Positions 52,799 to 60,947 of a stretch of DNA of 64,000 nucleotides are shown piece after piece. The position numbers and the translations under genes are program-made. The stretch's first letter is position 1. The number at the start of each line of letters is the position of its first letter. The notes beneath the pieces were generated by a model, which was not told the DNA's origin, ran no database searches, and saw nothing but the letters and a program-made list of their open reading frames with translations. Location: contig CAVRXV010000009.1 in NCBI GenBank assembly GCA_963725255.1, positions 186,001-250,000 of the forward strand. The letters are read 5' to 3'. The stretch is from JAIEPX01 sp963725255. Lineage in GTDB: Bacteria; Pseudomonadota; Gammaproteobacteria; JAIEPX01.

Positions 52799-52901
52799 GG
52801 GAAGGTGTCAGATCTAAGATTAATACATTCTTTGGCTTGTGGTATGGAAAATGAAAAAGTACCAGACTTAAGAATGTATTAATCTTAGATCTGACACCTT
52901 C
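52784..52901. repeat. Family A palindrome between gatA and gatB, overlapping the gatA stop
   Basis: A half copy (52784-52799) that forms the end of gatA is followed by a perfect 32-bp inverted repeat, 52801-52832 with 52870-52901 (arm GAAGGTGTCAGATCTAAGAT), around a 37-nt loop. In the gatCAB transcript it would form a long hairpin between gatA and gatB. Confidence 0.88.
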
Positions 52902-52927
52902 CTCTCACCTAACATGAGGCATAGTAT

Positions 52928-54367
52928 ATGGAATGGGAAACAGTCATTGGTTTAGAAGTGCACGTACAATTGTCGACGCAATCAAAAATTTTTTCAGGTG
53001 CAGCTACTGCCTATGGCGCTGATCCTAATACTCAAGCGTGCGCAATTGATTTAGGCATGCCCGGCGTATTACCCGTTTTAAATAAAAAAGCCGTAGAAAA
53101 GGCCATCATGTTTGGGCTCAGTATTGATGCTGAAATTGCACACAAATCTGTTTTTGCACGAAAAAATTATTTTTATCCGGATTTACCCAAAGGGTATCAA
53201 ATTAGTCAATTTGAACTTCCCATAGTCGGCAAAGGTCATCTCGATATTCAATTGGATGAACATACTTTAAAACGAATCGGGATTACACGTGCACATTTAG
53301 AAGAAGATGCAGGCAAATCACTGCATGAAGATTTTCACGGCCAATCCGGAATTGATTTAAATCGCGCGGGCACACCCCTGCTCGAAATTGTGTCTGAACC
53401 CGATATGCGTTCGGCAAAAGAAGCCATCGCCTATTTAAAAACCCTGCACAGCCTTGTGCGATATTTGGATATCAGCGATGGAAATATGCAAGAAGGTTCT
53501 TTCCGTTGTGATGCGAACGTTTCGGTTCGTCCTAAAGGTGAAACAAAATTTGGCACTCGTGCCGAAATTAAAAATGTGAATTCATTCCGATTTGTAGAGC
53601 GCGCAATTAATTATGAAGTCGCTAGGCAAATTGAACTGCTAGAAAGTGGCGGAAAAGTCGTTCAAGAAACGCGATTATACGATGCGGAACGTAACGAAAC
53701 GCGCTCGATGCGCGGAAAAGAAGAAGCCAACGATTATCGTTATTTTCCTGATCCCGATTTATTACCGCTGGTGTTGGATGATCAAACTATTCAAGCCATT
53801 CGAACCACTCTTCCCGAATTGCCGTGGCAGCGTCGTGAACGTTTTCAAACTGATTTTGGATTAAGTCATTACGATGCGCATTGCTTATCCGTAGCTCGCG
53901 AAATGGCGGATTTTTTTGAATCCACTGTTAAAGCTACCAAAGCAACGCCTAAAATTACAGCCAATTGGGTGCTGGGTGATTTCTCTGCCTTTTTAAATAA
54001 AGATCAAAAAGAAATTACTGAAAGTCCTTTATCTCCTGAACAACTCGCGCAATTACTTGATCGAATCGCCGACAACACCATATCGGGCAAAATTGCCAAA
54101 ACTGTTTTCGAAGCCATGTGGGCAGGCGAAGGCGATGCCGATGCTGATAATATCATCGCTGCTCAAGGTCTTACTCAAATTACTGACACCAGTGCCATTG
54201 AAAAAATTATTGATGATATTATCGCGAGCAATCCCGATCAATTAGCGCAATACCGTGCAGGCGCCGAAAAATTATTTGGTTATTTTGTGGGACAAGTGAT
54301 GAAAGCCACTCAGGGTAAAGCGAATCCTCAGCAGGTTAATGATCTGCTCAAGAAAAAATTAGGGTGA
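52928..54367 (+). CDS. gatB: Glu/Asp-tRNA amidotransferase subunit GatB
   Basis: tRNA-binding kinase-like subunit of the amidotransferase. 479 aa: METVIGLEVHVQLSTQSKIF-type start (here EWETVIGLEVHVQL), KNYFYPDLPKGYQISQFELP, LEEDAGKSLHEDF, DLNRAGTPLLEIVSEPD and the C-terminal YqeY-like domain (QVMKATQGKANPQQVNDLLK). Normal length. Separated from gatA by a family A palindrome, unlike the tight spacing of gatCA. Confidence 0.97.
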   Translation: MEWETVIGLEVHVQLSTQSKIFSGAATAYGADPNTQACAIDLGMPGVLPVLNKKAVEKAIMFGLSIDAEIAHKSVFARKNYFYPDLPKGYQISQFELPIVGKGHLDIQLDEHTLKRIGITRAHLEEDAGKSLHEDFHGQSGIDLNRAGTPLLEIVSEPDMRSAKEAIAYLKTLHSLVRYLDISDGNMQEGSFRCDANVSVRPKGETKFGTRAEIKNVNSFRFVERAINYEVARQIELLESGGKVVQETRLYDAERNETRSMRGKEEANDYRYFPDPDLLPLVLDDQTIQAIRTTLPELPWQRRERFQTDFGLSHYDAHCLSVAREMADFFESTVKATKATPKITANWVLGDFSAFLNKDQKEITESPLSPEQLAQLLDRIADNTISGKIAKTVFEAMWAGEGDADADNIIAAQGLTQITDTSAIEKIIDDIIASNPDQLAQYRAGAEKLFGYFVGQVMKATQGKANPQQVNDLLKKKLG

Positions 54368-54369
54368 TT

Positions 54370-54478
54370 ATGTGCCACAGGATGTAAACGTCCATATTTC
54401 GCCTATCTCAGGTGGAAATATTTCCACCCGACCTAGACAAAATCTGAACGTTTTAGCCACTTTAGCTTAGGGGCTAAT
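54370..54478. repeat. Family C repeat, short inverted-orientation copy
   Basis: AAACGTCCATATTTCGCC and GACAAAATCTGAACGTTTTA are the reverse complements of the two ends of the family C elements at 40980 and 58612, without the middle part. It fills much of the gap between gatB and the first paralogue gene; the rest shows no clear feature. Confidence 0.7.
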
Positions 54479-54596
54479 ACTTACAGATAATCTCATAATG
54501 AGTGTCTTAAAATTCCTCTAAAAAATCGCTTTACCTCTTCTAGTGCCCGTAATACAATGACAAACAATTTTTAACATAAATAGACAGGAGTCAATT

Positions 54597-56612
54597 ATGT
54601 CCAAGCCACTTGTGGAACCAATATCCACTGCATCATTATCACCACTGACATGGGTGAGAAAACTAATTATACCTGATTCCATGACAGGTTATATTACTGA
54701 AGAAGAGCTCAAACAGGCCCAACTAAGTTTTGATTTCTCGGAAAAAAATCAACAAAAAGCAGCCAAAAGTAAATTAGAAGATTCTGTAGATCTTGGCAAA
54801 GATCCTCAGGAAGGAAACGAAAAAGAAGCCGTTTTTTCTAGGAAGACAGATAAACGTGAGAAATGGCTTGCTTTCAGTTTTAAAGATCTTTTAAAAGCCG
54901 CAATTTTAAAAGCTTATCGTTTTGATGGATTTAGTATTATAACCAATAAATATATCACCGCTACAGGTGAAGAATTCGAGTATAAAGATCACGCATTTAA
55001 CAAGTTACTGCACATTGTTGGATTTATAGGTTTTCCAAATCGACCTGACAATAGGGAGATCGTTAAGAACAAAGACAAACTAGACAACGAAACTGAAGAA
55101 AAAGAATATACTACCGCATTCAATTTTCCAAAACTCAGCTTTCCTCAATTTTTACTTAACTTTCTAGGTGGATGGCATCGAGATAGACTCATTATAGACG
55201 AAAATGATAAGTTAAAAGGGATACGCGCAAACAAAGCAATCAAGTTAATACAAATACCAGCGTCATTCTTCAAGGTTGTTATATTTGCTGTTAAATGGGT
55301 GACATTCCCTTTTAAATTCATACTTGATGTTGTTAAATCTATCACAGAGGTTCTTCCAACATTTATTGCTGATGCGACTGCTCAAGGCATTGGCTATCAA
55401 GTGAGACAAATTAAAGACCTGAACAAATCTGATGAAGAATCGGATGAAGAAAATAAAGGTATTCAAATTGCCGGCCATGTTGCACTGATTTTTTTGTTAG
55501 GACTTATTTACCTCCCCTTTAAATTTACAGCTATTGTAGGCAGAACCATCACTTCGCCTGCGATCAGCGCAGAAATAGCTTTTGCTACAGGTCGAGCATT
55601 TAAAATAGATAATTGGCCATGGGCTACAACTATTTTAGGCCTAAGTTTCGGAACTCTTGGTGTCGTTCTTAGTATCGGTATGACCATAGCCTTCTGGTCT
55701 GTAGGAATTCCGCTTGTAGTGGGTGCAGGAATGACTTTTGCCCCTGCGGTGATTACTCCGATTGTTACCTGGTTTTTGCAACTGCCTTTGGTTGGTACTA
55801 CGATTGGAATGGTTCATGGTGCCCTCGTTCCGCTGAGTAGCGTCATTGGCGCTGCCTTCACTCCTTATATAACAGCCATAACAGGTTTAGCTGTTGGTTT
55901 ACAGATACCTGCTGAAGCTATTGCACTAGGTGCTACTTTAGCTTTGATTGTCGCACCTTCTGCTTCCTTTTTAAGTTTTGCCGCTGACAAACTCAGTGAC
56001 TACTGGGCATTAGCTGGAAAGTATGGACTAATTGGGGTGTTCACAAAATATTATTTTCCTCATTATTTTTCTAAAAATGATTACTCACGACTGAATGATG
56101 AAGATGATAAACCTGGTGATGGCCCTGATAAAGGCCACGGAAAAGGAACTGGTAAAGATGGTGCTCCACAAGCTGATGGTGATGTTCCCTTAAATCTGTT
56201 AGGTGCAAATAGAGCTTCTGCTACGCAACAAGGGGGCCTGCCTTCAACGAAGAGAGGATCTGGAACTCTCGAGATTTTTGATGGCGGTGAAGGTGACCAC
56301 AGACCAAATGATGAGGAGGAAGATGACGGCGTCTCTAGAACAGTAGACGCAGCACAACTCGCTGAGCTTACGGAAGGTCTTAAACAGGAACTGTCTCCAA
56401 GATCCCAGACTGCAGCAGCACTTGACAAAAAAAGAAGAGGTAGCTTAGGTGACGCAGATGATGCTACCATCACTGCTGGAAATGCTGGTCGTGAAGCTAC
56501 CATGGAACCAAAACGGATTCCGAACCCATCGAGGCTCAAAACAGGCGGGCGAGGTCAAGTCCCCGCCAGCGATGTCAATGATAATAGAAAAGGAGTTGAT
56601 AATAAGTTTTAG
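54597..56612 (+). CDS. Array paralogue 1: multi-pass membrane protein with acidic disordered tail
   Basis: 671 aa, no family recognised. A soluble N-terminal part of ~185 residues includes YRFDGFSIITNKYITATGEE and GFIGFPNRPD. It ends at FLLNFLGGW, after which come ~6-8 hydrophobic segments (KWVTFPFKFILDVVKSITEV with EVLP; HVALIFLLGLIYLPFKF; SFGTLGVVLSIGMTIAFWSV; glycine-rich ALGATLALIVAPSASFLSFA), then the conserved AADKLSDYWALAGKYG. The last ~160 residues are polar and acidic (DGGEGDHRPNDEEEDDG) and end basic. AGGAG lies 8 nt before the ATG. First of five related genes in a row. Acidic C-terminal tails recall E-block secretion signals of Dot/Icm effectors; this is inference. Confidence 0.8.
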   Translation: MSKPLVEPISTASLSPLTWVRKLIIPDSMTGYITEEELKQAQLSFDFSEKNQQKAAKSKLEDSVDLGKDPQEGNEKEAVFSRKTDKREKWLAFSFKDLLKAAILKAYRFDGFSIITNKYITATGEEFEYKDHAFNKLLHIVGFIGFPNRPDNREIVKNKDKLDNETEEKEYTTAFNFPKLSFPQFLLNFLGGWHRDRLIIDENDKLKGIRANKAIKLIQIPASFFKVVIFAVKWVTFPFKFILDVVKSITEVLPTFIADATAQGIGYQVRQIKDLNKSDEESDEENKGIQIAGHVALIFLLGLIYLPFKFTAIVGRTITSPAISAEIAFATGRAFKIDNWPWATTILGLSFGTLGVVLSIGMTIAFWSVGIPLVVGAGMTFAPAVITPIVTWFLQLPLVGTTIGMVHGALVPLSSVIGAAFTPYITAITGLAVGLQIPAEAIALGATLALIVAPSASFLSFAADKLSDYWALAGKYGLIGVFTKYYFPHYFSKNDYSRLNDEDDKPGDGPDKGHGKGTGKDGAPQADGDVPLNLLGANRASATQQGGLPSTKRGSGTLEIFDGGEGDHRPNDEEEDDGVSRTVDAAQLAELTEGLKQELSPRSQTAAALDKKRRGSLGDADDATITAGNAGREATMEPKRIPNPSRLKTGGRGQVPASDVNDNRKGVDNKF

Positions 56613-56716
56613 TAGAATTTATGTACAACTTATGATTCTGATTGAATTAAGGCTTTACTTTAACCTAAAGCCCATGTACAATGCCCCTTTAATGTAAACA
56701 CTGATAGGAGTGAAAA

Positions 56717-58435
56717 ATGGCTATTATAAATCATATACGCTTAGCGTCCATAGGAGGCTGGCTAAAAGACTTAGTGTTAGATAAAACAGTAAGCTATACA
56801 TATGCTAGACAAATGAAATTAGCTGAAAAGGCTACTAAACTTCAAACATTACTAACAAACCCTGGTGAAGATGAGGCTACTGTTCCAGTCGGACCTGTTA
56901 CCCTTTCTTCCGACGATTTAACAGAATTACACGAGTATGCTCGTCCTCCTACTGTAGATACTGATCATATTTGGGCTGGTGCGTTTGCAAGAACCTTCCC
57001 TTTCCATGGATTAGACTTACCTACTGCAAGAGTAACTTTTTCGACTGGCGACTCAAAGGATGGCGTTAAAACAAGATTCACTGGCGACAAATTACACCCA
57101 TTTTTAATATTTGTAATGTTGTCGGGCTTCCCTTCTCGTGTTTTAGTGGTCGATAGTCAAGGCAACCCAAAAATTGATTGGAGACAATTTCTAAAAGACA
57201 TTATTGGTGGTTGGGATAATCCAGCAACAGGTCCGAATGCAAACACAATAAAGAGAGAGACGAAAAAGAAAAACTGGTGGAATCGATTTTTACTACCCGT
57301 TAAAATAGTGATCGCTGCAGTTCACCTTGCTATTTTTATACCCAAATTACTATTCAATGTTGTGAAGCTCGTGACTGAATTTTTACCTCTGGTGATAACA
57401 AGCTATTTAGGTAAACTCAATGGTTATTTAGCGTATAAAACAGTAGATAATCTGTATTCAAAAGGTATATTACCTAAACTCGGTGCTTTATTCATTCTAG
57501 GCCCATTAACAGTTATTGTTGCAGCTATTCACAATCCTTTTAGAATCATCTCATTAGTTGGTTCAGCTTTGACTGCACCTGAAACTACCGCTAGAGATGC
57601 GTGGACATTTGGTAATTCATTCAAAAAACGTCCGTACTTGGGACTTTTCGTTGGTACAATTTTTGTATTAATGAGTATAGCATTATCAACGACGCTGTGG
57701 ATTATTGCATTCCCAGTGCTTATTACATTAGCAACTACTCACATTCCTGCTCTTGTTCCTTATATGACTTCGATTTCTCAGCTACCTATTGTAGCGACAA
57801 GCCTGACAGCCATCAAAGGTGGGTTTGCGCTGGCTGTTGGTAGTTTACCTGCTGCATTCACTTCAGCTGCCGCATGGCTTGCAAGTTTGGTAGGACTCAG
57901 CTTAACAGCTCCTGCTGTTGCCGTGGGTGCTACTGTTGCTGCTGTCGGTATTCCTACTGGTATTATAGGAAGCCGGGCTGCTGACGAACTCAGTAACTCA
58001 TGGGCACGCTGGCAAAAAGGTGGGATCCTTCAATGGGTATTCAGTTTCTTTACAAAGATTCACGCGATGCTTTTAGGTTCTAAGCGTAAACTAAAGGGCG
58101 GCGAATATGAGCCACTACCCAACACACCCGATGAAGAACTCGGTGCTATCGGCGGTAAAAAAGTCCCAAGTAGAGAACCTTCTCCTACTGTCACACCTGA
58201 AAGTTCCCCAGGGGCAATAAGAAGGGCTGAAGAATTAGCTCTTGCTAATAAAGGTGCAGACGAAGCTGGTGTAACTTCTGATAATAAAGGAAAAACCGCT
58301 GGTAAACCGCCTGAGGCAGGCAGTACCACAACACCTCCTCCAATAGGCGGAAAACCTGCAACAGATCCAAGAGTCGAGGATGAAGATGATAATCTTGTAG
58401 ATATTAACTCTGTTAAAGGTATGGACGGTAAGTAA
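56717..58435 (+). CDS. Array paralogue 2: multi-pass membrane protein with acidic tail
   Basis: 572 aa with the same plan as paralogue 1. The N-terminal soluble part has FPFHGLDL and MLSGFPSRV, then FLKDIIGGW, a first hydrophobic block (VKIVIAAVHLAIFIPKLLFN then VVKLVTEFLPLVI), IIALTAPETTARDAWTFGNS-like segment (SALTAPETTARDAWTFG), LSTTLWIIAFPVLITLATTH, AVAVGATVAAVGIPTGIIG, and RAADELSNSWARWQKGG. The ~110-residue tail is Pro/Glu/Asp-rich and ends EDEDDNLVDINSVKGMDGK. AGGAG precedes the ATG. A strong terminator follows, so it probably ends a transcript with paralogue 1. Confidence 0.8.
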   Translation: MAIINHIRLASIGGWLKDLVLDKTVSYTYARQMKLAEKATKLQTLLTNPGEDEATVPVGPVTLSSDDLTELHEYARPPTVDTDHIWAGAFARTFPFHGLDLPTARVTFSTGDSKDGVKTRFTGDKLHPFLIFVMLSGFPSRVLVVDSQGNPKIDWRQFLKDIIGGWDNPATGPNANTIKRETKKKNWWNRFLLPVKIVIAAVHLAIFIPKLLFNVVKLVTEFLPLVITSYLGKLNGYLAYKTVDNLYSKGILPKLGALFILGPLTVIVAAIHNPFRIISLVGSALTAPETTARDAWTFGNSFKKRPYLGLFVGTIFVLMSIALSTTLWIIAFPVLITLATTHIPALVPYMTSISQLPIVATSLTAIKGGFALAVGSLPAAFTSAAAWLASLVGLSLTAPAVAVGATVAAVGIPTGIIGSRAADELSNSWARWQKGGILQWVFSFFTKIHAMLLGSKRKLKGGEYEPLPNTPDEELGAIGGKKVPSREPSPTVTPESSPGAIRRAEELALANKGADEAGVTSDNKGKTAGKPPEAGSTTTPPPIGGKPATDPRVEDEDDNLVDINSVKGMDGK

Positions 58436-58452
58436 AATTATCCGTAGTTCTC

Positions 58453-58490
58453 AAAATGGCGCGTTATGACTAAGTCAAACGCGCCATTTT
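58453..58490 (+). terminator. Intrinsic terminator after paralogue 2
   Basis: AAAATGGCGCGTT (58453-58465) pairs perfectly with AACGCGCCATTTT (58478-58490), 13 bp, followed by CTTTGG after the T-run. Good Rho-independent terminator. Confidence 0.82.
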
Positions 58491-58611
58491 CTTTGGTGGT
58501 AATAAATATCGTTTCTCCTTCCTAAAGTAAAATTTCTATCAAAATCAGCGACTTGCTCTACTTTTTACTTTACTTTTTCAATTAATACCCTTATTATTAA
58601 TAAAATGTAAG

Positions 58612-58772
58612 CATTCACCACCTCGGTTAGAATGGCTATAACGTTCAGATTTTGTCCAGATTGGGTGAAAAAATTTATTTTAAAACCGGAGTTTACTCTT
58701 GATAAATGAGGATTTTAAAATCAATTTTTACGCCCGAGATGGGCAAAATATGGACGTTTACATCTGGTGGCG
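58612..58772. repeat. Family C repeat, copy 2
   Basis: Nearly identical to 40980-41139 (CGTTCAGATTTTGTCCAG, TAAAACCGGAGTTTACTCTT, ATATGGACGTTT). It ends ~13 nt before the start of paralogue 3, so it has replaced or displaced the natural promoter/leader of that gene. The stretch 58491-58611 holds nothing recognisable. Confidence 0.82.
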
Positions 58773-58784
58773 AATAGGTATTAA

Positions 58785-60384
58785 ATGTGTGGAGCCAATT
58801 ATTATATGCCCTTACTTATAGATCCCGCTAAACCCTACTCTAAAGATTTTTCTGATTGGATTGCTCATTATTTCTTCCTCCCTACGCTGTGGCCTTCCGA
58901 TAATGATACCACTCACATGTTAAATAACATGTTGGTCGGAGCTTTTCTTGTGACTTATGGGTTCGATGGGTTTTATCTTACAAAGAATGCGTATTACAAC
59001 ACTGAGTCCAGTGAAATCATTGAGTATACATCTCTCACCTAGACCCCTGGCTCGCCATTGCTAGTTTCTTAGGCTTACCGACTCGTACCGATGTCGTTGA
59101 AGAAGATAGTGATGAACATTTTTCTGATGCAACAAATCAAACAGCCTCAGTAACCCCAACTAAATACTTCTTATCCTAAAATGTCACTTACTCAATTCTT
59201 TGTAAAAAACTTTATTGGTGGATGGCAATGGTCGAACGTTTCGACAGAGAAAAAAATATTTCAAATCATAGGATTGGTGATAAAAGTTCCTGTTATTCTT
59301 CCGTTTAAGATCTTCACAATATTTCTTAAACTCCCGCTGAATATTGTCAAATTTTTCACTGAATTTCTACCCTTAATACTGACAACTCTCTCAATAGTTG
59401 TAGTAATAGAACTTGCTAATAAAGTTACTGAATACTCGGGGGGCAAAGTTAAGAATGCGCCTCCCGAGGACCACACCGAAGGGCAGAACAAACTATCGGA
59501 GTTATGGAAATTTTCTGCTTTAATTTTAGCCCTTATCATAATCGTGCTGACCCCCATTCATATTGCAATAAGAGCCTTTTATATAATTGGAAGAGCCCTA
59601 ACTTCACCCTTACATAGCATGATCATCGCTTTTGAATACGCTCAGGAACTCAAGCTTCCCTTTGTCAGTCAAGATACGAGTCAATGGATACTATTTTTCG
59701 TGGGTGGCCTCTTTGCTCTGGTCAGTCTTGCTCTATCGACTAGCCTTTGGGCTTTCGGTCTGCCACTGCTATTCGGTTCTGTTGTCGTGTATTTGCCAAA
59801 AATCGCTCAACTTGCTACCACAGTATTGCATTGGCCATTTATGGCAACTCTTGTATCAAACCTGTCTGGTGTTTTCACTTCTGTTGGTGGTGGGCTGAAT
59901 GTTGTATTTGGCGTTCTACTCAGCGGGTCTTCTGGATTATTAGGACTTCAACTCTCTGCAACTTTGATAGGAGCCGGACTGACGCTCGGCGCAATCGTTA
60001 CTCCTATCGCCACATTTTTCAGTTTAGCGGCTGATAAGCTGAGCGATAAATGGTTTACTTGGCATGAGGGTGGGTTTTTTACGAATCTGATATTTGATCC
60101 TGCTGATTCAGATGATACCTCCGCATACCCCATTAATCGGTCAACCCTCAAAACAAAGCAAGGGGACAGATAAAACCACTTCCCCTGGTGCACAAGGTAT
60201 CGTATTATCTGCTATAACTTCTGAAGGGACAGCTCATAAGGGACGTAAGGATGCTGTGAAGTTTCACTACCGTGCTAAGGGGCAAGAAGGCCGCGCAAGT
60301 TCACATCATACTCCGGGCTCAGGAACCCCAGTCTACGATCCCTCGGATTTTGACGAAGATGGCCAACCATTGCCAGAATTATAG
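58785..60384 (+). pseudogene. Array paralogue 3, inactivated by about three frameshifts
   Basis: The family plan is recognisable across three frames. Frame 1 (58785-59042) encodes the N-terminal part (FLVTYGFDGFYLTKNAYYNT). Translation then has to shift near 59037 to read LDPWLAIASFLGLPTRTDVV (matching GFPNR in others), and again near 59174 to enter MSLTQFFVKNFIGGW and the membrane part (59181-60173), with PLNIVKFFTEFLPLILTTLS and AADKLSDKWFTWHEGG. A third shift near 60130 is needed to read the polar tail ending DPSDFDEDGQPLPEL at 60384. The central 330-aa ORF might still be translated. A family C repeat lies against its start. Confidence 0.78.
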
Positions 60385-60407
60385 TTTTTTATTGTGAGGA
60401 TTTAACC

Positions 60408-60767
60408 ATGTCTACATTAACCGTATTTGGAAATTACTCTAAAAAGCAGCATCAAATGGCGCGACTTGAGGATTATTCTCGTGCGATTGTTCATTTGGAA
60501 AATTCTATCGTGAAGGTGAAGGAAAATTACAAAAATGGTCTGGACTATATCAAAAAATTAGAAGCCGACAGAGAGACCACTACTGATGAATTACAACTAC
60601 GACAAATAGACGTTGATATTAAATACCTTCGCGAACATTTTGATCCTGCAGAAATGAATCAAAAAATTACTGCCCTCGAAACTAAATTAAAAAATCATCG
60701 TATCCGTTTGAAAAAACTGTATGAAAAACACACAGTGAAAAAGCCAAACGAAACTGCAACGGCGTAA
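60408..60767 (+). CDS. Small coiled-coil protein inside the array
   Basis: 119 aa, highly charged (Lys/Glu), with heptad-like patterning from residue ~20 to 110 (YSRAIVHLENSIVKVKENYK, MNQKITALETKLKNHRIRLK): a long antiparallel coiled coil is likely. No signal peptide. GAGGATTT lies before the ATG (60408), 24 nt after the end of the paralogue 3 pseudogene. It is unrelated to the membrane paralogues and not a recognised family; it could be a partner or chaperone of them (inference). Confidence 0.65.
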   Translation: MSTLTVFGNYSKKQHQMARLEDYSRAIVHLENSIVKVKENYKNGLDYIKKLEADRETTTDELQLRQIDVDIKYLREHFDPAEMNQKITALETKLKNHRIRLKKLYEKHTVKKPNETATA

Positions 60768-60840
60768 ATCCTTACCCGGAAGATGCTGAAATTACTTTAC
60801 ATTCCTTCACTTCAAAAATAGAATCACATTTAGGAAAGTA

Positions 60841-60917
60841 GGAAAGGGGTCAGATCTAAACTTGTCGCATTCTCTAAGAATTAGAAAATGCGACAAGTTT
60901 AGATCTGACCCCTTTCC
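60841..60917. repeat. Family A palindrome, copy 4
   Basis: A perfect 31-bp inverted repeat, 60841-60871 with 60887-60917 (arm GGAAAGGGGTCAGATCTAAA), and a 15-nt loop. It ends 30 nt before paralogue 4, placing a strong hairpin in its leader. A scrap of family B (ACCCGGAAGATGCTG) lies at 60774-60788. Confidence 0.87.
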
Positions 60918-60947
60918 CCAGTTTTTTAAATAGGAAGGAACCCTGAC

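Noticed and set aside
56081..56539. 152-aa Ser/Pro-rich minus-strand frame opposite the tail of paralogue 1
   Set aside because: Mirrors the low-complexity acidic tail on the other strand; no start signals.
58785..60384. Two separate functional genes (258 bp and 993 bp)
   Set aside because: The translations join colinearly with the other paralogues only if frameshifts are allowed, and the intervening sequence in the third frame also matches the family, so it is one broken gene.
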